From: Oscarella lobularis
Lineage: Eukaryota; Porifera; Homoscleromorpha; Homosclerophorida; Oscarellidae
Direction of reading: 5' to 3'
Assembly (NCBI RefSeq): GCF_947507565.1
Contig: NC_089175.1
Location: 4,019,733-4,083,732 of the forward strand
Length of the DNA: 64,000 nt
Shown: piece by piece, positions 54,046 to 64,000 of the stretch
How the letters are laid out: each line of letters begins with the position of its first letter
Numbering within the stretch: the first letter of the stretch is position 1
Notes under the pieces: generated by a model
Told to the model about the DNA's origin: nothing
Seen by the model: the letters and a program-made list of their open reading frames with translations, nothing else
Databases searched by the model: none
Translations under genes and position numbers: made by a program

Positions 54046-55852
54046 TCTCAATCTGACGTTGGATGTAGACGAATTCATTTCGTCGTTTACCGTCAGTCTC
54101 GGCGGAGGAAGTCCCCAGCTGACTTTGTACGATCCTCAAGGACAAGTCGTCAATTCGTCTTCCGTGTCGCTCTTGACGACGGCTATAAGTAAGGTCGATT
54201 CGCCTAGCGCCGGAAATTGGACAATCAACGTCCGAAGTGCAGACGAATTTGACGTGCTTATCAAAGGAGCGTCGTCCGTCGACTTCCAGTATGAACTTGT
54301 CAAACCTGAGCAAACTCTCTCGTCTTATCCAGGACTGTTATCCACACAAGGAAAACCTAAAATCGGTGAGCAAGTAGGCGGGGGTTATTTTTGCGGTCTT
54401 TGTTCTGTAGGAGAGTCGCTCTCTATTGAAACAACCATAACAGGTCTTACCGGAAACTTGACCGTAGATCAAGTCCAACTTTGAACCACCGATCGACAGT
54501 TTATCAATGACCTTCTCCTTATTCCCCTTGGCAACGAAACGACTTCTTTCGTAACGGAGATGCCGTTGACAGTTCCGGACTATCCTTTTCAGATTCTTTT
54601 CATCGGTCACTACGGTGAAAAGAAGTTCACTCGCGTTGCCACGACGCCGGTCATGCCTATTGCGCTCAGGCTGACTCTTCTGAACGATGACTTGACCCTG
54701 CGACAGGGTAGAACGTCGACGTTGAAGTTTCTGGTTGAAAGAGGTCACGTCGGGGATCAATTGATAACGGCTAGATTTACCGTTCAAAACGATCCGGACG
54801 TCGAGGTGACAATCGGAGAAGAAAATTTCACCATCGGTCGTGGTGAGTCGCGTAATATTGACGTGGACGTTACAATTCCCGTGTGCTATCCGGCGCACGC
54901 GCTAAAGACGTTTACTATAACGGTCGCCCTTCCTCTTGACGACAGTCGAGAGCTAGTTGATTCTCTACTGGTGAAATCTCTCATTGATGCAGAGGTATAG
55001 TGAACAGATAGACCGACTGATGATTGGTGCTATGTCTCTTGTTCAGTTTACCGACAACAAGCCTCCCATTTGCTTTCAAAGTGCTGCTGCACGCGGAACG
55101 TGCTCCAGAGCCGCATCTAAAGATTGTTCTCAAAGTGAGTACTGGTCAACATCTCTTTCTGTTATAGACGTCTCTTCAACAATCGTCGTCGCTGATGTTG
55201 GCGCCTCTGGAGTAACAATCAACGTTTCTCTACCGCTGCAGCGCAACGCGTTTTCTGTCGTGGATGTCAAAGCGCGGTGCTGCAAGGAATCAGTCGCAGT
55301 TCGGTTTGTAGACGACTCCGGCAACGTCGGCAGCTGTACTGTTAGTAGAAAAGTGACCCCAAAGAGCTGCGCAGTCGATTGTCAAAATGGCGGTCGATGC
55401 AACAGCAAAACACAGAAGTGCCAATGCATCGGAGGTTACATCGGCGACCAATGCCAAGAAGGTACGAGTAAACAGAAAAAATAAACATTTGCGAGACGGC
55501 ATTGCATTGTTAGCTGGCTGCAATGATCTGTCTCCTCCAGCCAATGGCTACCTAAACGGTTCTACGGCTCTCAACAGTTCGGTGGGGATATTTTGCAAGA
55601 ACGAATACGTCCGTTCAGGCAAATCGTCGTCGACATGTTGCCCCTTTGGCTGGACCGACTCCAGTGCTACGTGTTTTTCCCTCTACGGTAATCCCAATTA
55701 ATTCTGCTGGACTTAAATAAATAGAAGACGTCGTTTAATTAAATTATTCCTTTGCAGAAAGTGATGGTCATATTGCTAGTAGTGCAAAGATTTCTGTCAT
55801 TTTCTTCACGTTGGCCGTGCTTCTCTGGAATAAGTGTGACAGTCTTGCTTAG
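54046..55852 (+). pseudogene. V1b: 5'-truncated V copy with premature stop
   Basis: Matches V1 from the middle of its second exon (LTLDVDEF) to the end. Surviving exons: about 54046-54365, 54412-54994, 55047-55461, 55514-55687, 55758-55852. The signal peptide, Het-C-like region and vWA domain are missing. The third exon has an in-frame TGA at 54482-54484 where V1 reads on. Splice sites, EGF-like and CCP-like modules and the hydrophobic end (...VIFFTLAVLL) are otherwise well kept, so the loss looks recent. Its 5' edge is fused head-to-head with the SRCR-like gene piece. Confidence 0.82.
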
Positions 55853-56261
55853 ACAGTTGCAAACTTTCTCTTGCCCCTAATGTTTTGTAAGTCACGCGAG
55901 CCCTTTTGTCGTTCGTCGCCTTCGTTGCTGTTAACATGTCGCAGATTCCGTTTGCAAGTCGCGCGGTAACTTCACTTCGTTTTAGAGAAAGAGTACAGTG
56001 TGGAGCAGCTACCCAAGAAGGAGTCAAGTTCTACGACGTTGAACATCGTCCTTCACGCCTGGTTGCAAGTCATGAAATCCTAGACTACTCTATAGCTGGG
56101 TATAGAGGAACGTCTCTAACAAAAAATGCAAAAGAAATTCTATACGGACGAAATACTCACGTTCACCCATCTGAGGTATTGTTATTTACTTCTAGTTTTA
56201 AATGTTTCTATCTTCTGCCTTCCGGCAATGTCCAGAGCAACGCGGTATCGCACGCCCTGAA
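55853..56261. other. 3' flank of V1b
   Basis: About 400 bp. An open frame (55906-56301) exists but runs through flank shared with V1 and into the following relic, so I do not call it a gene. Confidence 0.45.
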
Positions 56262-56365
56262 ATGCCTTGGTGAAGTGCTTTCGTCGGCCTCGCGCCTATA
56301 GCGACATTTGGAAGTACTGTAGAATGTCTGTTGAGTTGGCACAACGTAACATTTGTTTTAGATTT
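56262..56365 (+). pseudogene. F-type signal exon relic
   Basis: The leader (gcaatgtccagagcaacgcgg, cacgccctgaa), the ATG (56262), the signal exon to 56313 and intron 1 ending gttttag at 56361 match F1 and F2. The fourth codon is TGA, and the Ig1 exon breaks off within about 5 bp of the acceptor. A copy of the start of an F gene without its body. Confidence 0.83.
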
Positions 56366-56712
56366 ATTCTTGGTAACGTCTTGCAGAGTGCACTGCGCAC
56401 GAGGAATCGTCAACGAGCACGTACGTCTTTCGAATTTTAGGCTACTGTCAAATGACCCCGTCTATCTGTAGATTCTCCTCCTCCGCGTTTTTCACGTGAT
56501 CTGATATCGAAAAGGACGCGTTCTCTGGGTTTAGGGGATTGTGTATGAGAAAGATGCCCCTCAATTTGCGGCTAGGGAACTGCCACTCACTGAGAACCAC
56601 TGTGACGTCATGGGAAGTTTTTATTTACGTCATTTCGGCTGTTGATACCTACAAAGTCATATGCTTTCGTTGGTCACGCAACTTCCTTCATTCAAGGCAA
56701 GGCTAACCAGTG
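56366..56712. other. Spacer before D5
   Basis: About 350 bp without a gene. It contains a TGACGTCA palindrome-like CRE (56600-56607) and a tgacgtcatttcgg-like text close to D5, a possible promoter element. Confidence 0.4.
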
Positions 56713-58976
56713 ATGCTCAGCTCGCGCTTGCTAGTCCTATTGGCTACAATTACGCTTGGTATGTACATTGGCCGCAGCTTTTGTATCAGCTGCAGGTTTT
56801 CGTTCTCTAGGGAGCCCTATTATTTGCGCTGAATTGAAGCTAACCAGCTACGTGAAGATTCATCGTCCGCAGAGATACCTCGTATTAGAGGAAAAGACTC
56901 CCGTCAACTTTTTAGAATGCGGTGGCGGATACAGCGATGGTACGAAGGCCGGATTGCGCATTCAACTGATCTTGAATCGCGATCAGGACAAGGACCAATC
57001 GTCGATAAAAATTCAGCCAGGCATGAGTCTTCACACGTATAGCTGCACGCCTGAAATGCCGTCCCACGACGGATTCGTCTCTGCTTCAACGGCGTACTGC
57101 CTAATGGGGATTACTCGCGTCACTTTTGAAGATGAAGGCTACTATGACTGTAACGTAACGAGCAACCAGTCTGGTATTTCAACTACCCAAAGTCAAATTC
57201 ACCTCAGAAGATTTGGTTGGTAGTCATTCATCGTAGCAATTGTTCGGCCAAATATCTCTGTCTTGTCTAGACTTTCCAATACTGAAAGCTGCAACGTTGT
57301 CTCCTCCACTCGGAAGCGTCAACGAAGGCGACGCTTTCGCTGTGTCGTGTCCAGTTGAACAACGCCAAAAATTCAACGCCGTTCTAACTGTCGAGTGGAG
57401 GCTCAACGGCAGCCCTCGGGCGATCTTCTCATTGGGAATATATTCAAGAAACCCGTTTGTTTACACAGCCAAGGCAACGCCGGAAAGCGCGGGAACGTAC
57501 GAGTGCGTAGTCATCTTGCAGGACGACGCCATTGCAATTATTGATACGAAAGTAATAAGCACTCCGTTGGTAGTGCACTGTAAGCCACAACAAGGCTGCA
57601 GACGTCCTTTATATTCCCGTCTGTGTTTAGATGCTCCACGCATATTGTCGTTTCATTCCGCGCCGTTTTTGGACAGAATTGTCGACCAAACAGGCGTTCG
57701 CGAGGTACGAATTCCATACCGCGCGGCCAACAGCTTCAATTGCTCCGCTGACGGATATCCTCGGCCAAAAGTATTCATGTCGCTTAATGGCAGGAATCTG
57801 ACGGACCTGAAAGACATTAGAGGGAACGGAAATGCAATCAATATCACCAAAATCTGGACAGCTTCTTCAGGCGAGACCCAAGAGTTTTGTTGTGAAGCGA
57901 TTAATGAAAGGGGTCAACAAGCAAAGGAATGTATCAGAGCTGTTGTTGAAGGTATGCTCCGTAGCATCGTTGATCTGTGAAAACCACGTTTGTGTCCTAG
58001 TGCCGCTTAACATATCCTTCTTTGGCGTAGAGGAAGCGAAACACGGCTGCCTTTCCGTCGATATGAACGCTGTTCTGCTATGCAGGGCAGTGGGAACGGC
58101 TGCATTATCTGTCACCATTCTCGGTCCCCAAAAGGCGGTTGTTGCAAAGTCTCGTCCTGGCAAACAGGAAACCAACTATACCTTTACGTCAGATTTCACG
58201 AAAAAAGGACTTTACATATGCACGGCGAGCGACGACGGTCACACTGCTAAGAAGATGTACACGGTCTGTTTGACAGGTAAGGTGTACTACTGCTTTTTTA
58301 CAACGTAAAACATTTTGGCCTGCTCTTTCAAAGGCTTGCAAGGACGTACGCTTGTAGAAATGGGTGCTGTCGTTGTCATCCTTATTATAGCCTTTCTGAT
58401 TGTTTATATAGTAAAATGGTATGGTGGTCTTTCATGGGGGTTCTCTTTCTAAATATTGGGCTTTAGTAGGAAAGGCAGAAGGATTTCAAACATTGACATT
58501 GAACCAGGGGAAAGAGATCGTTTGATTTCAAGAGAAACCAGAGAGAGGAAGACTAAGCCTTATACAGGTTCCAATTTGCTGTCCAATACATGTAGAATGC
58601 CAACTTGACTTTAGATTCTCAAATCACGGCTGTTGCCGAGATTATTCGCTATGATTGGCAAGACACCTTTAGAGCAATAGAGCCACCTATTAGAGACGGA
58701 GAAAGGTTTCTACAAAAAGTCAAGGCAAATGAGCGTGGTGGTGACGACGATGGGGATGTTCGCTCGGCGGTTCGCTGTTTAGAACAGTGGTCTAAAGAAA
58801 ACCCGAGTGAACCTTTTCTGAAAGCAGTATACAAAGCCGCTAAAGATGAAGTGGCCCAGGACCTCTCAGATAGGCTTAGGGAAGAATTTGAATGTCTCAA
58901 GCCACGAGAAGTTTCCAGTAACAATGAGCTAACGCGCTCGACGGATTTTCATTTTTCGTCTTCTGGAAAAAAGTAG
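56713..58976 (+). CDS. D5: four-Ig receptor with Death-like domain
   Basis: Predicted protein of about 634 aa. Exons: 56713-56758, 56811-57215, 57271-57579, 57631-57951, 58001-58276, 58334-58418, 58467-58567, 58615-58976. Signal peptide MLSSRLLVLLATI. The V-like domain (16-150) is the most diverged of the set but keeps LECGGGY and YYDCN. Ig2 (FVYTAKATPESAGTYEC), Ig3 (paired CC before the end strand) and Ig4 follow to about 452. The helix spans about 458-478. The basic juxtamembrane segment is longer than in D1-D3. The Death-like domain (515-600) has RYDWQDTF, RSAVRCLEQWSKENP and FLKAV; a Ser-rich C-terminus ends in KK. Likely intact; signalling role inferred from the domain. Confidence 0.85.
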
Positions 58977-59403
58977 TAATTATGCACTGAGACGATTGAG
59001 AAGAGTGCATGTACAGAAACATGTAATGTTTATTTTTTATTCATAGATTGTGCCGGACAGGCAGAGGCTTGAAAATGACTGATAGGTCTTCGTTGCTCCG
59101 CCTACGCGGGGACTTCCCTAAATTGTCGTTTCTCATTATTTCTGAATTTCAGAGCTTTCTCTTCTTAGAATCTACGGGGATTCGAAACAGCACGCGCCTG
59201 TTTTGTTTGCCGACAGCTACCGAGACAGCACAGATTCTGCTGACGTAACGTATGACGTAATCATTGTATCCCGGAAAAGGTCTTTTTGGGGCGCCGTTAC
59301 GTTCAGTGGCCGCTGTTCTTCCCCCTCCTCCTCCTTGTCCCGCTGCCGCTTGACCTCCTGGCCAAGCGGTGGGACTGAAACTGCATGCAGTGCGCCTGCT
59401 ACG
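58977..59403. other. Spacer between D5 and D6
   Basis: About 430 bp with no supportable gene. It contains TGACGTAA (59241-59248), the ATF/CREB-like motif also found before D2 and D3, about 155 bp before the D6 start. Confidence 0.45.
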
Positions 59404-61548
59404 ATGGTCTTCATACGAATCGTCTCTGTTCTTTTGAGTACGAAAGCCATTAGACGCACAGAGTTTGAGTTTTTCATCCATGCAGGTCTCCTTTCGCTGA
59501 CCGAAGGAAAACTAATGAGCAACATCGCTATTAACGGTCGACGACAATACCTTGTATCCAGTCTGCCGACGCCTACAAACTTCTTGAACTGCAGCGGCTG
59601 GTACACCGACAGTCGTCGGAGAGGCCTGAAGATTCACCTGACACTGTTTCGGCATAATTCGACTTCCGTGGACATCACAAAAGACGATGCTCGCGACCGC
59701 TACACCTATAAGTGCTCGGACGAAAACCTAGAGAACGGCGAAAGCGCCCTCGTTTCAAGCGCCTACTGTCTGTTTGGGGGGATTGATAAAATAATGAGTA
59801 AGGCGTTTTCTGGCAAATATGATTGTGATGTAGTCAGCACGGACGGTTCAACGCCAGCAGCACTACTAAGCACAATATTAGTCAATGAATATGGTAAGGC
59901 ATTGACGTCGTGTGTATGGTATGGTTTGCACGTGATTGATCTAGACAAAGAAATCTTGGTTAATGTGTCGCAGTTTCCACCATCCGGAGTAGTTGACGAA
60001 GGCAAACCTTTGACCTTGTCGTGTGAGATTAATCGTCAGTCGTATCGTTCTCCGCTGAAACTTGAGTGGAGACGAAATGGCGACACAGCGGTCGATTCAC
60101 AATGGCTTTCTGATTCGAATATGCCATCATATGTTTACAAAGAAACGGCAATACCGGAAGATGCGGGTCTATACGAATGCGTGGTCACTTCCAAAGGTGC
60201 CGTCATTGACACTTTGAAAGCAAATCATAGCGTAGTGATAAATTGTAAGTGGGTTTTTCATGGAAAACTCTCTCTGCATTCTTACCTGTGCTTTAGACGC
60301 TCCTCGCACATCATTTTATTCCGCGCCATTTTTGAACAAAATGGGCGAGGTACACATTCCATACCTTGCAACCAACACCTTCAATTGCTCCGCTGACGGA
60401 CATCCTGAGCCAGACGTGTCTATATCGCTCAATAAAAGGACTCTGAAAGACGTGAAAGAGAATAGAGGGCCCGGGAACACAGTCATTATATCCAAACAGT
60501 GGGAAGCAACTTCACGTGAGACCCAAGATTTCTGTTGCCAAGCATCTAACAAAAACGGTCATGCAAAAGAGAAGTGTATTAGAGCTATAATCGAAGGTAA
60601 TTCACTTTATTATATATCAGCACAAGGTTGACTATTTTTCCCCTATGTTGTAGTGCCCAGCATATCCTTCTTTGGCGTAGAGAATGCGACACACGGCTGT
60701 CCTGTTGAAATGAATGCTACACTTCTATGCAAGGCAGTTGGAACGTCCGCTCCAATATCGGTCACTATTTCTGATCCACAAGACGCGGTTGTTGCCAAGA
60801 GTCAAACTCAAGCCAACTACACGTTTACGCCAGATTCTAAAAGGGGTCCTTACACATGCACGGCGAGCAATAATGATGCCTACATTGTCAGCAAGAAACA
60901 CCATGTCTGTTCCACAAGTAAGCTGGCAATATTTTTTACTGCGTTTAGTTTAATACGTTTTTGGTTTTGCTCTCTCAAAGGCTTGAAATTGAGTATAATT
61001 ATACCGATAGGAATTGCTGTAGGCATCGCCACTGTCATGATCATAGTCTTCATTGTTTATCGACGAATTCGGTATGATTTTCTTTTCTGATCCTCTGTCT
61101 GAGCAATTTTTTATTAGGCGCTATAAGCAAGCTGAACCAAAGGAAACAGATCGTTTGATTTATCCAGGAGCTAGAGAAAGACCTGGGAAAAAGGCTACGC
61201 CTCCAACAGGTGTCGAGCTTGATGATCACTACAGTATGTTTTCTATAATTTCAGCTGGGTTTAGATCGTCTTATCAAGTCTGTTGCCGAGATCGTTTGCA
61301 AAGAGTGGCTAGATACTTTTAGAGCGATTGAACCATCTTTTAGAGAAGGAGAATACTTCCTTCAAAAGGTCCAAGCAGAAGAACGTAGCGATGGTGACGA
61401 TGACGGTGACATTCGTTCAGCGGTTCGCTGTCTGAAACGATGGACTGAGGAAAATCCGGATGCCAGTTTTCTGGAAGCAGTGCACGAAGCTGCAATTGCT
61501 GCTGAAGTGGGACACGATGCTGTACATCAGCTGTGTGGTCTCATCTGA
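59404..61548 (+). CDS. D6: four-Ig receptor with Death-like domain
   Basis: Predicted protein of about 590 aa. Exons: 59404-59437, 59486-59893, 59945-60244, 60297-60596, 60654-60917, 60981-61071, 61118-61209, 61265-61548. The signal peptide is very short (MVFIRIVSVLL); retention of the 48-bp first intron, which is open and in frame, would lengthen the N-terminus. The V-like domain runs to 147 (KYDCD), with Ig2 (LYEC), Ig3 (FCCQA) and Ig4 (YTCTA) to about 435. Helix about 440-460. The Death-like domain (497-590) has KEW, an acidic DGDDDGD loop, LKRWTEENP and a short final helix. The last exon has no internal Met, so it is visible only through splicing from the upstream exons. Closest to D4. 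Confidence 0.83.
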
Positions 61549-62415
61549 CATCAAGGACGACTTAGTCATCTTCTGCACCTGTAGAAAAGAGAGGTGCAAC
61601 AATGTCTCAAGTCTTCTTACTTCTTTTTCTTGTCTCTCTAGCAGGCTGAGCACTATCTTTAGTGATTTCTGCTTTTGCAGCAAGAGCAGTGTAGCGTGTT
61701 CACTTTAGCAATGAAACGATGTTCTGGAATCATTCAGTAGAGGTAAATTATTTTTAAATTTTATTTCCTTCCAATAACCCGGATTGGAAGCAAAAACTAC
61801 CAAGCGTTTCTACGATTTAGCGCTTCGACCTCGGGTGTCCTGTTCTACACGTAATGAGCTTACGTAATGCGGCACAAAAATCGACTTTTTAACATTGGGG
61901 TCCCAGTTCGGTCACGACCGGGCCACTATGGACGAAACCGAACAGAGAACGAACGCTTGGGGTGTTTCTATCGTGGACGCGACGGTAAGAAGAGTTCTGG
62001 CGTGCAAAGCGAGGCTACTGCAAGCGGTTTTTTTCGGGGACTTCTGATATGTGCCCGGATAGATTGCTTCATGGCCAATTCTATCAATGCTCTGAACATC
62101 TATGCTCTGAACCGCGTCCTTTGTGTAGTCAAAAACAGTGGCGCTTCATACAGTGTCTTCCTCTAAAAAGTGAATTATCACGTGAGCCCGGCGACAATTC
62201 TACTAATTAGAATTATGTGATTCCAAAAACTCGTCATTTGCATATGCATATGTTGAAGACTCACGTGTGAGCGCAATCAGATATGCATGTGTGGAAACTT
62301 TCAGCCAATCATTGGTAGGCAGAGTGCGCAAATCTATTGGGTTTCACGTGAGCTTCAGACTTGAACGCCCCTTCGTTTTCTCATTCTGCTCTGGCAACGG
62401 ACAACTAACGACGCC
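61549..62415 (+). promoter_or_regulatory. Spacer and upstream region of V2
   Basis: No gene is seen. From about 61780 it aligns with 48570-49239 before V1. The shared features are an octamer-like ATTTGCATA (62237-62245), overlapping palindromic atgcatat text, and a CACGTG within tttcacgtgagc (62341-62352). The start codon of V2 is at 62416. Confidence 0.5.
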
Positions 62416-64000
62416 ATGAAGCTAGTTCTACTGGGAATCGTCTTCTTGGGTCTGGCAGTGAAATCTCAGGGATTTAATCCTACCTACCCTTTGAAAGTTG
62501 GCGCCTATATTATCAAATCACTACTTTCTCCTCTGCCATCGTGGCAGTGGTACCTTGCAGACAGAACGCATGAAGAAATGACGGAAACGGCACTAATACA
62601 GGTCGCTATAGCAGCTCTCAAAGAGAAATATAAGCATGACCCAGGCAAATATGACGGCGTCACGGACCTTGATAAGATCGTCAAATTAGCACAAGGCTCA
62701 TCGGCGGTAAGCGACGACTTTCGACGCGTCGTGACGGCAATACAGAAGGCAAATGCGAACGTGGACAACAAGCCATTGCAGCTGGTATCCGCCGCCCATT
62801 TCGACGCGGAGACAATCGTTGAAGGAAACGACTTACTCCTCCAACGTTTCAAGTCAGCCACGAATTGCATCTATAGCGGGAGTTACGACAAGGCGCGCGA
62901 GTCGGTTGGCCAGCTACTGCACGGCTTACAGGACTTCTACAGTCACACGAATTGGATTGAGATGCACCATGATGAGCCAAACCCTCGTTTGGCGACACTG
63001 AAGCATGCCAAATTGGAGCCCAAAGACGTCGCTTCGCCGTGCTCTCCGACTTGCGTCAATTGCAAAACGGCTCCGAAGGAGTCTCGGTGGGACTATTTCA
63101 ACGTAGTCAAAGCCCTATTTACGTGCAAGAACAACATAGATATAATCAATCCGGATGATCGCGGGTTTACGCCTTTGACAAGCGGATACTATCACAGTCT
63201 CTTAGACGGTGTGCAACACCCAGCGAAGCCCGGGGCGTCTTTGCTGCGTGGGGATGGTGCTGATGAACGTGGAAAATGCAGTCACGGCGGTTTTTTTGAC
63301 ACGTCTTCTGGGTTACAAGCTAAAGGAGGAATCAACAAAGACTCGAGCGTGGAGTATCTCTCGCCTCATCATTACTTGCACGAAAAGGCTGCTCGTGTAG
63401 CTACCATGGCGACGATTGACTTCCTCAACGATCTTCGCGAGAGCGTTGGCGTTGACAATTTTTTGAAGTTTCTCGGTCTCTATCAAGCTTCCTCATTTAC
63501 TATTGTCCTTGACACGACCGCCAGTATGGCAGCGGAGATACAGAGCATTTTGAGCAAATTTGACGGCATTGTCCAAGCGCAGGACGACTACGTCCTGATT
63601 CCCTTCAATAAGGCCTGTAAGTGTCGAGTGTAGGCAATATAGGTAATAACTGATTTTGTTTTGCAGGTGCCGGTCCGGTATATCGGAGTCACAGCAAAAA
63701 CGAGTTTAGAGAGAAGCTTGTATCAATCAGCCAAAGTGATTTGGCTATAGAAAACGGTTGCTTTGGAGGCAAGGCTAGAGCAGGCGATACTGCTCCCAAA
63801 GAGAAGGCGATAAGCGGTTTGATTCTCGCTCTTCAGACAAGCGGACTCGGATCAGTGGTGTACGTTGTCACCGACAGCGACGCCATTGATACAGACAGTT
63901 ACCCGGAAGCGTCGCTTCTGGTGGAACGCAAACGAATCAACGTCGTCTTTATTCGGAGCAGGGATAACAAACCGCCCGGAAGCAAGAGACGACGGCGACG
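62416..64000 (+). CDS. V2: VWA7-like protein, 3' end outside window
   Basis: Paralogue of V1; the right part lies beyond the window. Exons: 62416-63616 and 63667 onward. Signal peptide MKLVLLGIVFLGLAVKS. The N-terminal region (about 20-350) is helical with GLQDFYSHTNWIE near residue 176, as in VWA7 and Het-C relatives. A Cys-rich stretch (CSPTCVNC...) and CSHGGFFD follow. The vWA domain begins near residue 358 with FTIVLDTTASM and continues in exon 2 (VVYVVTDSDAID). Here the frame is open through the CSHGG run where V1 is broken, so V2 is the intact reference. Predicted to be secreted or surface-attached. Role unknown; the VWA7 family itself is poorly characterised. Confidence 0.83.

Noticed and set aside
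55906-56301. A 131-codon gene downstream of V1b
   Set aside because: It runs across flank shared with V1 and into the F-type signal-exon relic; it has no domain and no conserved frame in the V1 flank.
1-64000. Viral, retroelement or bacterial origin of the receptor genes
   Set aside because: No polymerase, integrase, capsid or terminal-repeat signals were seen, and the genes are rich in short phase-1 introns typical of animal domain-shuffled genes.
1-64000. Canonical receptor tyrosine kinase genes (as in sponge Ig-RTKs)
   Set aside because: No kinase motifs (GxGxxG, HRD, DFG) follow any membrane helix; tails are short or carry Death-like domains.

Overview
The window reads as nuclear DNA of an early-branching animal, most likely a sponge (inference). 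Genes are split into many small exons with introns of roughly 45-80 bp. They encode immunoglobulin (Ig), fibronectin type III (FN3), death-fold, scavenger-receptor (SRCR), von Willebrand A (vWA), EGF-like and GPCR domains. I saw no prokaryotic operons, tRNA or rRNA genes, CRISPR arrays or intact transposons. All exon coordinates are my own splice predictions from GT/AG sites, reading phase and comparison between paralogues. For the fourteen complete gene models the exon lengths add up to whole codons, and the only lesions invoked are those listed (V1 requires one 1-bp correction; G and D1 are read to their premature stops).

The window is a tandem array of two interleaved receptor families plus companion genes. 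Family 1 (here A, B, C, F1, E, F2, G, H) has a signal peptide, four Ig domains, two to four FN3 domains, sometimes a fifth Ig-like domain, a membrane segment and a short tail. Two tails exist: a YDEI...YDAL type (B, E, H) and a YEEI...YESF...YDHM/YDRM type (C, F1, F2, and a severed copy in G). Family 2 (D1-D6) has a signal peptide, four Ig domains, a membrane segment and a C-terminal Death-like domain.

Layout: A(-) and B(+) diverge at about 2.7 kb; C 7.4-11.5 kb; D1 12.4-14.7; F1 15.5-19.5; broken D copy 20.3-20.95; E 21.1-23.6; D2 24.2-26.5; F2 27.0-31.0; G 31.9-35.5 (tail frameshifted); a GPCR on the minus strand 36.1-37.1 (frameshifted); H 38.4-41.2; D3 42.7-45.1; decayed D piece 45.3-45.8; D4 46.1-48.3; V1, a VWA7/Het-C-like secreted or surface protein, 49.2-52.9; an SRCR-like mucin-stalk gene piece on the minus strand 53.1-54.0 abutting a broken V copy 54.0-55.9; D5 56.7-59.0; D6 59.4-61.5; V2 62.4 to the window end. 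Remnants of GPCR, signal exons and promoters between genes mark the edges of segmental duplications.

How it may work (inference): the array looks like a rapidly evolving surface-recognition complex. Family 1 would couple ligand binding to SH2/PDZ-type phosphotyrosine signalling, and family 2 would couple similar ectodomains to Death-domain signalling. This is a plausible layout for allorecognition or innate immune receptors. The sequence shows architecture and turnover; it does not show ligands or function.
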